DNA of 64,000 bases from Aphidius gifuensis. Lineage: Eukaryota; Arthropoda; Insecta; Hymenoptera; Braconidae. The stretch is from contig NC_057792.1 of assembly GCF_014905175.1 (NCBI RefSeq), positions 7,936,001 to 8,000,000 on the forward strand. The letters are read 5' to 3'. This document shows positions 1 to 12,346 of the stretch, piece after piece. The notes beneath the pieces are model-generated. The model ran no database searches, had not been told where the DNA came from, and saw only the letters and a program-made list of their open reading frames with translations. How positions within the stretch are numbered: position 1 is the stretch's first letter; every line of letters begins with the position of its first letter. The translations under genes were made by a program, and so were the position numbers.

Positions 1-1040
1 TTATATTTTTTTTGTATTGTATATTATATGTTTTCAATACAACACAGCATCACAGCACTCTGCACTTTTAAACACTTAAACAGTTTTAATTTTAATTTAA
101 ATATTAATAATTATTAATTTTACGTCAGTATTATTCTCTTTTTTCTTGATATTATATGGTAAATGATGTTAAGTATATTTTGCAATACAGAATTTAAGAA
201 ATTGTTGAAAATCACCTGAGGCTCATACTTGGACCGGTTAATAAATCTTCTTTGATTCTTAAAATAATATAAGTTGTAAGTATTTTTTTATGTTTATATA
301 AAATAAGGTGAATCGATTTTTCTAGTATGAAGGTTAGCGGTCCTTTAATGTCTAGACAGACATTAGTTTTTTTTTTTTTTTTTATGACTCATTATTAATT
401 GAATGATGTTAAAAACCATTTAATTTATGTAAGATGTTTATTTTATTTTTTTTCGGTCAAGACACAGTTTCATTTGGGGCCATTCTCAATGTGTACACTT
501 TCTAAAGACGTTAAGGTGGCTGCACACCAGATGCCTTAAAAATAACCAACCGGAAATTTTATATTCTGTAATATATTTCGTAAATACAATTGATTTAATT
601 GACCCTTCTTGATAAATCGCTGAAACGACGAATGATTCTATCAGGGAAAAAAATTAATGATAAAAAAAAAAAAATAACTACTTTTACATCAGTAATTTTG
701 TTCAAGGTGAATAGTACTAACTTCCGGTGATGAGCTGACTAGCTTGAATTGCTTCTAAAGAATACGCGCCAAAACCATCAAAAATAATAAGAAAATAAAT
801 TGACAGTAACAAAAATAAAAAAACTACTACGAAAGAAACAAACTTTTATATAAGAATAATTTTCTATATATTCTTTACACATGTGAGGAATAGAAAAATT
901 CTAATAATCCATTTGTATTGGAAAATCGATTCACCATTTTTATACTTAAACAATCAAAAAATACTTGAAATAATTCATTTTAAAAAAGTGAAAAGAATAA
1001 ATTTTTTCATCTTTTTCTTTTTTTTTTATATCACTGCAAC
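1..1040. other. AT-rich stretch without a clear gene
   Basis: Very AT-rich sequence with homopolymer runs. On the minus strand, a pyrimidine-rich tract ending in TAG just above position 637 is followed by about 33 open codons to a TAA at 538-536. Its phase would fit the exon at 1045-1091, so it could be a terminal exon, but the composition is weak and I do not call it. Confidence 0.3.
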
Positions 1041-1044
1041 TTAC

Positions 1045-1091
1045 CCGTCCCCATGGCTGATAACAGCCTTTTTCACGATCTTCCTCCACTC
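1045..1091 (-). CDS. candidate internal exon of an unrecognised gene
   Basis: A 47-nt minus-strand block lies between a good acceptor (TTCACTCAG, exon starts at 1091) and a consensus donor (GTAAGT, G at 1044). Read after a phase-1 junction it gives VEEDREKGCYQPWGR and ends in phase 0. The candidate exon at 12441-12347 ends in exactly that phase 1, so the two could join across an intron of about 11 kb filled with mobile elements. I do not recognise the protein. Visible facts are the splice sites, the open frame and the GC content above its surroundings; that it is a gene is an inference from these. Confidence 0.3.
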
Positions 1092-1239
1092 CTGAGTGAA
1101 TATCCAGACTCTTGATATTATAATTTAACACCACAAATAAAAAAAAAATATATATTTATATTAAGTTAAAGTAAAATAAACCTATTCACTAAAAAAAAAT
1201 GTTCACTATTTTGTTGATGATAAATTTAAGTATTATTTT

Positions 1240-1700
1240 ATGTATTCCTCGTTTACATCGCGTACATACTTCCACGTCTTCCTACCGGGAGACCGCGGAC
1301 GGACTGGTAAAACAGTCGTTTGAGACTCTTTTCGTGTTGGGGCCCCTTTACCCACCAGTCGCACACCACGACGTCAGTATTCAACGAGGCGTTGCTATTT
1401 GCCGAGGTCTCCGTTCACTTCAGGCCCATGATCTCCCCCTCCTTCACCCTTTGCGCCTTAGAACTATCTTTGTCTTTTATTTTAGTTGACCACACTTTAT
1501 TTCGTCCTGGCGAAAGACTCCTTATACGTCTTTTCTCTCTTAATCCAACTTATAACATATATTCTCAATCTTACTACCTTTGTTTTACTCTCGAACTTTT
1601 TTAAACGACTTCAACAATTCTGCGCGCGCGAATATATATTTTGCGCCCGGAACTCTCGCTATGTCCATACTTCCACAACTCATACGCATATATATTCTCG
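1240..1700. other. GC-richer island of unknown nature
   Basis: Base composition rises clearly above the surroundings, with several CpG dinucleotides. Short open frames run on both strands, but none is supported by splice sites or a recognised domain. It could be a promoter or 5'-UTR region, an exon of an unknown gene, or an old repeat. Confidence 0.3.
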
Positions 1701-1739
1701 TATGTCTATGAAAAATTATAATTTTTAAAGAAAAATTAC

Positions 1740-3400
1740 TTCACGGTCTTCAGAAAGTAAAATCTGAGTGACATAATTTAAAGTGCAACGAAAACACTAA
1801 AAAGTCTAGATCAATCGTTTTCATAATTTTTAAAATTTTTTTTTGTAATAAAAAAAAAAAACGAAAAAGTTCCTATTTATTAAACTTATTTATCGAAAAT
1901 AGAGCTAAATTAAAATATAAATATTATTAAACAAAAACGCCTCTATAAATTTTTATATATTCTCTATTCATCATATAATAAATGTAAATATTAATAAACT
2001 AAAATGCATTCATTGCATAAAAATTCCAACAATTTTTAATCACTTGTTTTCGTATTATTATTCAAAACTTTTTTGACCTTTAACATATATCAATTTTTAC
2101 GAACATATATTTTATTTAAAATAAAAAAAACCGGTATATAATATCTTCATTCACGCTTCATGCGGTGCAGGCTATATTATTTTTCATTGTCGTTTTAAAA
2201 AAGAATAGGAATATAAATTGATTCAATAAAATTATATACAGTATAGTCTGAAAGTCGCTATCTCGCGAAAACTCTGAAAATTTTAAATAATATTTTTTTT
2301 TTTACTTCTTAGTATCGAATCATATTGAAAAAAAAACTGTTATATATTCCTGCACATAAGAAGACTGAACATTAGGGCACTGACGCCAGTCACAAGATAT
2401 TTACAAGCCTTATGTATATCAATATGAAAAGAAAATTGTAAGACTTAAGTTACGCCAATTACTCAACTGATATTTTTTTCTATTTGATGTTTTTCAAAAG
2501 CAATATTTACTTCTTGAAAAAAAATACATATCGATAAGTAAAGAAAAAAAAAAAATATACTATTTGTTTATGGCATTTCTAAAGAACTCAGACTAATTTA
2601 AAAACTTTGGTTTTAAATCAAAAAGTTCAAGGTATTACAACTGATACATCTTAAATATACATTTTTATAATAACTATAAAATGAGATGAAAAATAGGATA
2701 CTCGATAGAAAACAAACGTCGTTATAAAAATAATTCTCTCGTCATAATTTTGTATGATTAATCAATTTTATTAATATTAAAATTAATAATCAATTTATTA
2801 ATTAAATAATTCAATTTATCATTATTTTTATATTTATAATTTAAAAATTAATTAATACAATATTAAATTGTTTTTTATTTTACACGTGTGATATACTGAT
2901 ATTATTAATCACTTTTTTTTACTATTGGAAGAATAAATATTGTATAAAAGCGATGGCATCTTGCGAGACGAGACCAGACCACCGAGACCGATCCTAAAAT
3001 TTAAATTGCGAGATGGAGACAACAACCTGTAACATAAGATTGATACCGAGACTCGTCGAATCTGTCGTCTCTCGTGGCAATTCAAGAAAATAATCTTCAT
3101 GCAAACCTTCTATATTGCTTTGAAACCAAGCGTTTTACTTTGTTTTATATGTTTGATAACATTATAAAAACAATATACATCTAAAATATCATTTTATATA
3201 TATACTGTACTGTAGACAAACATACATTGAAACCTTCTACCACCAAATTTTCGGTGCACGATGCCTGAAAAACATTGCGAACGAAGGGAATAGTTTTTTT
3301 AAAAATTATAATTTCGGCGGTTTTTTCTGGAAGGCGACAATACTTTTGGCGGTGACCGGCTACAGGTAAGAATTTTATTGCTATATTTATAGCACCATAT
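1740..3400. other. AT-rich stretch, no gene seen
   Basis: Long A/T runs and short imperfect repeats. A slightly GC-richer patch near 2960-3100 has a 63-codon minus-strand frame with no recognisable domain. Nothing is called. Confidence 0.4.
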
Positions 3401-3404
3401 ACAC

Positions 3405-3850
3405 AAAATATCTACATAATTTTATCAGCTATATCTTTTACTTAGCTTTATTTTTTAGCTATTTTTTTATAGCTATATATTTCATAAAAACACAATATCT
3501 ACATAATTTTACCAGCTATATTTTGACTTAGCTATATTTTTTACTTAGCTATATATTTTTACTTAGCTATATTTTAACTTAGCAATATTTTTACTTAGCT
3601 ATATTTATAATAAACACACAATACCTACATAATTTTACCAGCTATATCTTTTACTTAGCTATATTTTTACTTAGCTATTTTTTTACTTAGCTATATATTT
3701 ATAGCCAAACACACAATATCTACATAATTTTACCAGCTATTTTTTAACTTAGCTATATTTTTTACTTAGCTATTTTTTTACTTTATTTATTTTTTAATCA
3801 GCTATATTTTTACTTAGCTATATTTTTACTTAGCTATATTTTTTTTCCAA
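3405..3850. repeat. degenerate tandem repeat (ACTTAGCTATATTT family)
   Basis: Four blocks start with ACAATATCTACATAATTTTA (near 3413, 3491, 3612 and 3711), each followed by several ACTTAGCTATATTTTT motifs. Blocks are about 80-120 bp. The CTTAGCTAT core resembles the CCTTAGCTAC core of the large satellite at 38.7-44.9 kb, but I cannot show common origin. Confidence 0.7.
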
Positions 3851-3894
3851 GCTCCATTATATTATCAATTATGAAACAATTATTATTAACATTA

Positions 3895-4140
3895 AGAAAG
3901 ATATCGATAAATCAATTTTAAAAAATATTATAACTCGAAAACTATTCGGATATCGAAATTTTTTAAAACATTTTCTCTCCCTGACGATCTCTATTGATTG
4001 CCATTATTAAGAATTATTAATAACTATACGACATACAACCGATAAATAGCCGTTTTTTTCATATTTCAACTCCATTTTTAACCACTTTGCGCATTCGTAG
4101 GAATTTTTCGTAGAAACACGCCGAAGATGTTTACACATAA
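3895..4140 (+). repeat. dispersed repeat shared with the element at 46.4-47.5 kb
   Basis: The segment around 4020-4115 (ATAGCCGTTTTTT, then AACCACTTTGCGCAT, then GGAATTTTTCGTA) matches 47040-47140 with small differences. This is probably a relic of the same TIR element family. Confidence 0.55.
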
Positions 4141-4597
4141 TAAACCCGCGAGTCTAGATGGCTCACAAAATTTTTTTTTATATTTTTTATTATTTATTTT
4201 ATATATTTTAATAAAGGCACATAGTAAATTAAATCATTTGTAATCAAACTATGGAACAAGATTTTTTTTACTGAAGACATAGTCGAAAGTACTAACGAAA
4301 TCTTTTTTTTTTAATAAACTGTAGATACAAAGTGCTATGTGTAAATTAATGTTTATTATGTTAGCATAGTAGAATTGACAATTGACGCTCGTTAAAATAA
4401 TCATTCGGTACCTAAATTCGAACAATGTTATTTATACTACTCATCAATTTTAAAAAATACGATTCCCGATTTAATTTTTATTGTGTGTTTTATATTAATT
4501 ACGATATTTGAAGCGAATTTTACTATGTTCACATGGTCATAAATGCAGAAAGACGAAATATCAAACAAAAGAGTCAATTTTACATCAACCCAGTTTA

Positions 4598-4702
4598 GTC
4601 CCGTAGCTGAGCGGTCTAAAGCGTATCCAACACCACGTCAATACATACTTCGCCGGTTCGATCCCCGGTCAGAGTGTGATTTAAAAAAAAAAAAACAAAA
4701 AA
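4598..4702 (+). repeat. tRNA-derived SINE or tRNA pseudogene
   Basis: A box A-like block (TAGCTGAGCGGTCTAAAGC) is followed about 45 nt later by a box B-like block (GGTTCGATCCC) and then an A-rich tail with about 13 consecutive A. The spacing is tRNA-like, but the acceptor stem does not pair, and the A tail points to retroposition. Confidence 0.6.
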
Positions 4703-6143
4703 CAAAAGCTTCTGCGTTAATACTACAACAGAAAAAAAAATGACAAATTTTTAAAATATTTTTTTAATCAAATATATTTTTGACTATACAACATAGTACT
4801 TTTTATTTTAAACATGGCCATTTTTACGATTGAGTATTATGATACTTACTACGTCTGATTAAAATTCTCAAACATAGTAAAACTCACTGTTTACATGATA
4901 AATGTTGCTAAATTTCCCAAAACATCCACCAGTACTATAAAACATAGTAAAATCCAGCGTTTTTTTTTAGTAAAACCTAATATTTTTTTCTCTCCGTGTA
5001 TTCGTGAAGTAAACAAAAAAATTACGTAGAGGCTTTTCTCAAAGTTTTTACTACTCAAGCTTGTAATAATTGCACATTGAAGTCCACGAAAAATTGCTCA
5101 TTTTTTATTAGAATTATTTAGAAGATTTCTGTGTAAATTTCATTTTTTTTATTCATACTGATCTGAAAATATTGATAAACAGACATCAATTAATTTACCA
5201 TTTTTATCGTTATCACACTGAAAAAAGAATTTGTCTATTACCAAAAGAAAAGACTTCTTGAGAATATAATTTTAGTGTTTGAAAAAAAAAAAAAAAACGT
5301 TTGAAGTATGAAAAAAAATAGTTTTGGTTTGAACTAAATAAAGTTCTTATTTCGAAAAAAGAAATTCTTAAATAGTAAAGAAATTGTCTTGGATCATGAC
5401 TAAGTGTTTACAATTCTAAAAGTAAATTTTTTGGATTATGACAAAACATATCTTGGTTCATGAACAAACGTTCTTCTTTCTAGAAGTACGCTTCTTTCAT
5501 TATGAAAAATAAGATCATGGTTCAAGGCAACAGTGTTATAGTTTATATTATTTTTGTCTCGATTTAATATATATATTTTTCATAAGTCAAATTTAAATAT
5601 TTGTTATTTCAAGACAAATTTCTTATTGATCAAGAAAATTTTATTTTCATTGATGAATTAATTTTCATAATCAATTTAAAATTTTAAAAACAAAAATTTA
5701 ATAAAAACGAAAAATTTAATAATAAAAAAACTTTTTTTTTACATCTAATTTATTAATTTTTGTTTAACGTGTTTGTTAATATTTTTTCTTAAGATTTTTT
5801 TTTTTTTTTTTTTCTGCCGGCCTAACCGAGGACTCTAACCTAATCAACCTAGAGCTAACCGGTTATAAACCTGTGCCTGAACTCACGTAGCCACTTGCGC
5901 GATACTGAAGAAGTTCGAACAACAGTTGATTGTCTTATCGTCTTCTTCAAATTTCTAGAGTGAGTAAGTTCAAAAATTAGTTATCTATCTTATGCCAAAA
6001 TTTCGAACGTCTATCCCAGCTAGTAAAATAGTATATTTCGATACAAGGTTCCAAAACGGCGACATATAAATTAAATGTAGCAAGTGTCAAACGACATTTT
6101 GTTATGAAACAATTATCTTTAAAAATTCTACCATGTAACGATG

Positions 6144-6183
<40 letters not shown>

Positions 6184-6660
6184 TACTAACAATAATTTGG
6201 ATGTTCGTCATAAGACTGTGCTAGCTTTAGAGTCAAAATAATTATCAACAACATTACCAGTCAATCAATGTATAGCTATTAGCTCAAAACAAACAGCACG
6301 TTATAATCTTTTTAAGTACACAAGTCATCTTCACACATTTGTTGTGCAGTGATTTTCTGGGATTGATTAAATTATAAATAAATTGAATAAATTTGTCATA
6401 TGTAAACTTGACATTTTGATTTGGATTTTTCAGGCAACATGTCTAAGACAGTGGTATCAGCTTCATCCACTAACTTTTGTAAATAATTATAGATTTCTAT
6501 TTATTCATTACACATTTTTAATAATTTTAAAAACAAGTTTTCAAACAATAAGTCAATGATAATTTCACATATGTATAAATTGTTTTTTATTTTTGGTCAG
6601 TTGACATATGGTATCTAACCTAACCATGAATATATTAAAAAAAATAATATGTATATGAGT
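4703..6660. other. AT-rich stretch with an (AAT)n microsatellite, no gene
   Basis: No supported coding frame. A microsatellite of about 14 ATA/AAT triplets lies at 6139-6184, and a shorter one lies near 6668-6700. Confidence 0.4.
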
Positions 6661-6954
6661 GATAATATAATAATAATAATGATAATAATAATACATAAAT
6701 ATAATTCACGAATTCCCGGTAGATGACTTCCAGTGCGCAAAATGTCTGACGCTAGATGGCTTTCGATGTGAAAAAATTTTGCTCATCGATGCAGATGTTT
6801 TGCGCATGGTATTTCTATCTTTGGCCACTGCCTTTGCGTATCGATAGAAAAACAGGGATTTTGGGGGCCTGTGGACGGTGTGATTTCGAGTGTTTTCCAT
6901 GTCGACGTGGCGAAAAAGTTATTAATGCTTCAAGTCAACAACTTTTAACGTGTA

Positions 6955-7222
6955 TACGCTAACGGCAGACCGGAAAGCAAAAGACTCAGGTTCGAATCCC
7001 GGCGGAGGAACTTTTTAATTTTGTCCAAGTTTCTGTTTTTTAAAAATGGCTCTAATGACGAATAGAAGGATGTTGGTGTTAACTTGTTGAAACTTGAAAA
7101 AAATTAAGAAGCCCTGTAGTCTAGAGGTGAAGACCTTGGCCCGGAAAGCGAAAGACTCGGGCTTGTTTCCCGGCGGAGGAACTTCTTGACTTTTTTCCAA
7201 GTTTCTGTTTTTTAAAAATGTC
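6955..7222 (+). repeat. two tandem tRNA-like SINE copies
   Basis: Two copies of one module stand head to tail. The second is more complete: GCCCTGTAGTCTAGAGGTGA (box A-like), CCCGGAAAGCGAAAGACTCG, a box B-like stretch and CCCGGCGGAGGAAC, then CCAAGTTTCTGTTTTTTAAA. The first copy keeps the part from CCGGAAAGC onward with a perfect box B (GGTTCGAATCCC). Confidence 0.6.
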
Positions 7223-7259
7223 CCCGTGACCTGTTCTAGAAGACCCTTGGCCCCCACTT

Positions 7260-8509
7260 GCCCAGTCTACTTTCAACAAACAATAGCCTCATGCTCAACC
7301 ACCGATACAAACACTGCTTGATACATCTAGGCCATGATATACTTAAGTAATACCCCTGTTCCTATCACAGACTCTTCTGAGCGTATACAGCATCATAACG
7401 GATTTGTTTCGTACTTTCGTACTCTTTCAGGTTGCAGCCTCTAATTCAGTCTTTTGTCTAGTACAACGCCCAGATGTTTCGCTGAGCTCGAAGGTGCAAC
7501 TTCTTTACCATAAAATTTTGGATTTCTCTACACTTCCAGCTTCTTCTTGCCTGTGAAGACTACCAGCTCCGTTTTGTCCGAACTGATTGTCAGACCTGCG
7601 CCACCACACCATTTTTTACTATACTTAGTGCAATCCTGGATTTGCTACATGCGGTACTAGCATCCGTGCCTGTATTACGACCGCAATGGCGTCCGCATAC
7701 CGTTGAGCGTGAAAACCCTGGTGGTTCAAAGCTACTAAGAAATCATCTACTCCTTGTTGTTGTTGTTCTTGATCCATACCTACTGTGTATATCCCACCCC
7801 ATAACTCTCTGCCGCTCTATCAATGGTTTCTATCGAGATCTTGTTAAAAAGCCCGTTTATATACATAAGTATACCCAACCTCAGTTCTTGTCTATCTTTG
7901 GCACGCTCAAACCTTCCACCTCCACCTACATGGTTCACTCCAAGTGGTTTCATTCAACATATCCAGAAAAGTGTGTTTGTTTAGCTCCTACCTCTTCTTT
8001 TCGGTGCGAGCGTACCGTCTCTTTGGAAGTCTGAGTGGTCCCACTGCTGCACACACTCCCCTGGCAATAATTTTCTTGAGCTTTGCTGCGTACGGCACAC
8101 TAATGGTTTCCTCGCAGAACTTTCTCCAAGAGTTTCTCTTAGTCGTCTCCTTAGCCTGCTTAAATGCTTTCTGTAGAGCTCTATATCGCTTTTCAGCATC
8201 AGATCTTCTGGCTCAAGGCCCCTCAACATCGGTTCTAGGGGTTTGTAATTCGCTACTCTACCATTCACTCATACCCTTCTCATCACGTTTATGGGACAGT
8301 TTTTTTCATAACCTTTTGACCATTGCGTCTCGCAAGAATGTCACTAAATCCTCGATTTCATTCGGAGTGTTGAACTTCACCGGAAAAAACGAAGTTTTTT
8401 CCCTCTACTCAGCCTCAAACGTATGCCAGTCGACTCTGCGTTGGTTGCGGTCAGCTCAAATTGAATATCGACGATCTGATAGCATTGGCTTATCCGATAC
8501 TCACCCAAT
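7260..8509 (-). pseudogene. decayed non-LTR retrotransposon, linker and reverse transcriptase part
   Basis: Minus-strand translation in shifting frames gives two blocks typical of jockey/R1/I-type non-LTR elements. Near 8200-8000 there is the endonuclease-RT linker (AKETTKRNSWRKFCEE, then a stretch ending KLKKIIARG). Near 7595-7430 there is the end of the RT domain (GLTISSDKTELVVFTGKKK, then SSSAKHLGVVLDKRL). Stops and frameshifts separate them, and the YADD catalytic region is not visible. The sequence continues past the TIR element at 8510-9595 as the segment at 9596-10350. The clade assignment is tentative. It is a dead copy. Confidence 0.6.
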
Positions 8510-8643
8510 TTGGGAAACGCACAATTCACCACGACGTCTGGTGGTAAATTTCGAGAAACTATTTCATCCAGTCATTCGTATGTGGTATACACAGTATATA
8601 TGCTAAATTAATAAACAAATAATATTTTTACAAATAGTTTAAA

Positions 8644-9156
8644 ATGTCTGGTACAAAATTTTCCACAAAATTGATTTAAAAAAAAAAAAAACAAGATTTT
8701 ACGTTTCTGGGTGCAACAGTAATTCCAGGAGAAATAAAGATCTGAGTTTCTATGCATTTCCGAGGTTAGACAAACAACAACCTGTCAAAGTAAAAAATTA
8801 TTTCAGTGATTTTAATAAAATAAATCGGTGTGATGCTTGGAAACGTGCATTAAAAATCAAAACAGTAAATAAAAAACCAATGGTATGCTCTCTTCATTTT
8901 AATTATTGGGATTATACGAAAAGTAAGTATACCTATCTAGATGTAAACAAAACTCTAAATACTTCAACGTCACAAGTAACAAGTTTTTGTTTGTTTTAAA
9001 TAATTAGCTCTCGGTGCATCAGAACCAATTCACATTTTTTTAAAAAATGCTGTCCTATCATGTAATTCACCAACTGCTTATGAGGAGAACAGAAATTGTT
9101 GTTGTGAACCTGTCACTTTAACCTGTCATTCGTGTAAACAAAATAAATATTTATAA
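8644..9156 (+). pseudogene. THAP-domain protein, two exons, damaged
   Basis: The ATG at 8644 is followed by an in-frame TAA just before an A run (position 12 of the frame); the other copy reads through here. The THAP core follows: SGCNS, FYAFPRL, CDAWKRALK and VCSLHF. A consensus donor (GTAAGT at 8923) and acceptor (TTAG, ending 9007) define an 85-bp intron. The spliced frame runs on through ALGASEPIHIFLKNAVLSC and a cysteine-rich stretch (NCCCEPVTLTCHSCKQ) to TAA at 9154-9156. THAP domains bind DNA through a C2CH zinc site. Here the first cysteine is a tyrosine (FYVSGC), so zinc binding is probably lost. The same change is present in the other copy. Confidence 0.6.
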
Positions 9157-9169
9157 AAATAAAACTTAC

Positions 9170-9494
9170 AAAGAACAGTAAATAAGAAAAGCAAGGATAT
9201 GTTTGCATTTTTCTCCTAGACCAGCTTTGCATGAACATTTTACTGATAATATTTCACCATTAATTTTTTTAAATCGACCTTCAATATCATGACATGGTTC
9301 TTTTGGATGAGATGTTTGTGTACAATAGTGGCAAACACATGATACTCATCACTTGAATCAATTTTTACACCAATACTCGTAATATGTTCCGCATATATAA
9401 TACGATTCTCTTTAAGGAAATTTCGTGAGGAATTCGTTTTTCGTGCCCATGACAGTATATATTCAATAGTTAATAACATTTTTTTAATAAACAA
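9170..9494 (-). pseudogene. SWIM-type zinc finger protein fragment
   Basis: The minus-strand frame starts at 9494 with a conserved block (LSWARKTNSSRNF, ENRIIYAEHITSIGVKIDSS). After a frameshift near 9270 it continues in another frame as CSCKAGLGEKCKHILAF, a CxCx(n)CxH SWIM finger. It ends at a consensus splice donor (GTAAGT, G at 9169), so downstream exons are missing. In insects, similar SWIM segments occur in large uncharacterised proteins, often with THAP or YqaJ-nuclease domains; that is family knowledge, and no nuclease is visible here. Confidence 0.55.
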
Positions 9495-9595
9495 TAAAAT
9501 TCTATGCTAATGGGATATACTTGACTGAATGTCATTAGTTTCTTTTTTTGCCAACTGCTTACAGCGATTGGCCACGCCCACAGTGCGTTTCCCAA

Positions 9596-10350
9596 TACTT
9601 AATCTTATTCACCGCACTCCTGGTGTGGCCATCATTAGGTCTATTACCAATTTCAGTTTCAATATTTGTTCTACCTCAGCTTCTATGCCAAGAATAAAAC
9701 GCCAGCCTTTAGCTTCTTCCCTGCTCTTTTCATATTTCAGCCATTTGCTAGTGTTCAGACCCGGATTTGTCTAGAGATCCTGGTAAGAATCAAGCCTCAT
9801 CACCTTATCCCAGGTGCACCATAGCTCTAGCGTATTCAAGGAGGTCTTTCTGGTCAATCACTAAAGGCTTCCTAGCTACCCACTTTCACCCTGAGCCATT
9901 TTTCAGATTCAGTATAGGCACGCAAGCCACCCTAAGGCCCCTCTTCCCCTCAGCGTAGGTAGCATCCTCAAAACCTCGGGATGAAATCGACTTTTTCGTC
10001 CATCTTCTCCAAGAGCTCCCCCTGTGCCTGGTTGGTGCATGCTTCTCTGACATGTCCAGTCGGTCCTCCTGAATAATCGTCAGTCTCAGCACATCAGATG
10101 TGGCAACTGCGAACGAGAAGTCTGTTCTCTCGTTCCCTCTTTTCTTCAGCTCTTTCTGAGCTGATTGAGGGGTTCACCCTCGTACCTTACTTGCAGTTGT
10201 TCCCTCTTTCGATGGTCCCGCTTTCTCTGCCTTCGCTCCCAAGGCTTTCGCCTTTCTGCTAGCGGTGCCACTCGACTTCTTACCACCAAGACGAGGCAAC
10301 TCTTGCCTCAGAATCTCGGTAGAAAATTCCACCTAAGAGTTCTTCCACCC
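9596..10350 (-). pseudogene. non-LTR retrotransposon remnant, upstream part
   Basis: GC-richer minus-strand sequence with fragmented open frames rich in K, R and E (for example around 10092-9886). It continues the non-LTR copy beyond the inserted TIR element and probably holds its first ORF or the region before the endonuclease. No zinc knuckle or other signature was found, so assignment rests on orientation, composition and position. Confidence 0.4.
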
Positions 10351-10628
10351 TAATAGATAGTGCACATTCCTGTGACTCTTCCACCTGAGTAAAATTAAGT
10401 AAAAAAATTTTGTAGATATTATTGTGATTCAATTTATTTAAAAAAAAAATACTTTTCCTCTGCCAGGGATCGAGCCATATACATGTTTATGTATAAATGA
10501 AATTTGACTGACCGGATCGGAAATAGATAGATACAGGTTGCCCTATTTCAAGAATCCAGAATCTTATCGGGGTAATTAAATCAAATTATTTATTTTGTAT
10601 TCATGATATATTTAACATAGGTAACTTC

Positions 10629-10746
10629 CCTGGTAGAAATTTGTGAGCGCTGCCCGACTTAACCTGTATAAGCATATATGCATATACATGTAAAGTCGGG
10701 CCAATGAGTCGGGCTAACGTCGGGCCGACGGAATTTTTCTACCAGG
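10629..10746. mobile_element. 118-bp MITE with CCTGGTAGAAA ends
   Basis: Inverted ends CCTGGTAGAAA and TTTCTACCAGG enclose CG-rich motifs (GTCGGGCC, GTCGGGCCGACGGAA). The giant element at 38134-45222 has the same terminal motifs (CCAGGTAGAAA, CCGTCGG, CGACGGA, TTTCTACCAGG), so this is a minimal member of that family. Confidence 0.75.
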
Positions 10747-10769
10747 TATTGGTCAATTTTTTTACTCTA

Positions 10770-12340
10770 TTCATTAAGTTAGATCATTATCGTTAATGTT
10801 GGAAAAATAAATCCAAAATAAATGATTAAATAAGTATTATTAGTCAGCATGGAAGTTTTAAGAACTCAATTTTCATGTTATGTATAGAGTCTCACTAGTG
10901 ATAATTAATTAAGGTAATACTATTTTCATTGATTTAATCATAAAACAAATTAGTAAGAAAACAAATTTAAAAAAAGAATTTATTTTTCAATTTATATTTT
11001 CTATTAATCATTTTTGGTTCAGGTATCTTTATTTTAACCTAGGTATCCTGACCCGATTCGAATCTGAATCTTGAAATCAAGCATTACATACTGATCTGAT
11101 CCTGACCAGGTTTCCTGATCCGGTCGGATTTGAAATCAGGTTCCCTGATCTGATTTGGATCTGAACCTGACTTGAATTCCCACTCGGACAGTAGGAAAAA
11201 ATGAGTATACAATATCATAATAAAGTCGACGTATACCCACGAGACTTCAATGAACTCAATGCTTAAATAGAGAGTATTGTATATAAATATACATGTATCC
11301 AATTGTGTTGTATGTGGTCGTGATTCTGATCTAGGCGTGATTGGATTATGAAAAAAATGTAGGCGGGATTCTCTAAACCCACATCAACAAAATGATATGT
11401 AAAAAAAAAAAAAAAAAAAATGTAATATTATCATCTCTTTGGCTTATATGATGTCAGCTTTACATTCTTGAATATCAACAATAAATTATTGCATTATAAA
11501 TTTTTTAATAATGTAGGAATTTATAAACTTAATACGCTGCATTAATATACTCAAAAATCTTACTCAGCGCCATCACAAATACTTTTCGAATATAGCCCTG
11601 ATTTCGAACTTGGATAGCTATTGTTGAAAACCAGATACAGGAAAACAAAAATAAAAAAGTATCTTTAAGCCTGATGTGATATTAACTTTTGATTTATAAT
11701 TTTTTTTTTTCTTTGGAGATTGTCGAATATAATAATTTTTTTAGAAATAATTAAAATACAAGTTTTTTTATTTTTGATACATATATGTACTGTATGAGTA
11801 CAATATATTATTATTATAAATTTAATAATGAAATTCGACTACGATAAAAGTATGAGTGACTGATATTTCTAATTCTTGATAGTTTATTAATAATATTTGA
11901 TTATTATTATTGATATATATTAATATCATATCAATTGATATTAATATCAGTCATAAATATTATGAATTCAAATATCAGAGCCTAAAAATGAAAACTCGGG
12001 TGAACAAAAAATATCCTCATGATTCCTATGATTTCTAATAAAAAAAATTCTTCAAGATTTCATAGATTTCATCAATTGCAAAGATTCTTCAGCCATAAAA
12101 ATCATTGATTTCTTCTATCAATACAAATTTTAAAAAATGTCTTTTTATCTTTATTTATTATATGAGGCACGTTGAAAATAATAATAATAATTCGTACACT
12201 TTTCAATTTTCAAAAATTAATATCTCGGTCGGGTGCCAATTAATTTAGTAGGGATTTCAAAATTAACTTAAATTAATAAAATTAAAAGTATTAAATAAAA
12301 AATTAAGTAATCTGATCGCAAATTATCGATTTTTTACCTG
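10770..12340. other. AT-rich stretch with a GATC-rich repeat fragment
   Basis: No gene seen. Positions about 11038-11190 carry repeated CTGATC/CCTGATCC motifs related to the repeat at 12460-13480. A 20-nt A run lies near 11401. Confidence 0.45.
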
Positions 12341-12346
12341 GCTTAC

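Larger units (their letters stand above)
8510..9595. mobile_element. TIR element carrying THAP and SWIM genes (copy 1)
   Basis: The ends read TTGGGAAACGCAC and, inverted, GTGCGTTTCCCAA. Inside, a two-exon THAP gene runs on the plus strand and a SWIM-finger exon runs on the minus strand, so they converge. A shorter, inverted copy lies at 23288-24173 and confirms both ends. The element interrupts a minus-strand non-LTR element. A clear target duplication is not visible. THAP domains are known from P-element transposases and many host proteins, so P superfamily is a guess. Confidence 0.65.

Noticed and set aside
740..795. Minus-strand peptide GFGAYSLEAIQASQLITGS before a stop as a terminal exon
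   Set aside because: No AG acceptor stands at the required position.
4598..4680. Possible functional tRNA gene
   Set aside because: Acceptor stem mispaired and a long A tail follows, as in a retroposed SINE.
7642..8606. Plus-strand frames of 130 and 220 codons
   Set aside because: They are antisense to the non-LTR retrotransposon whose linker and RT motifs read on the minus strand.
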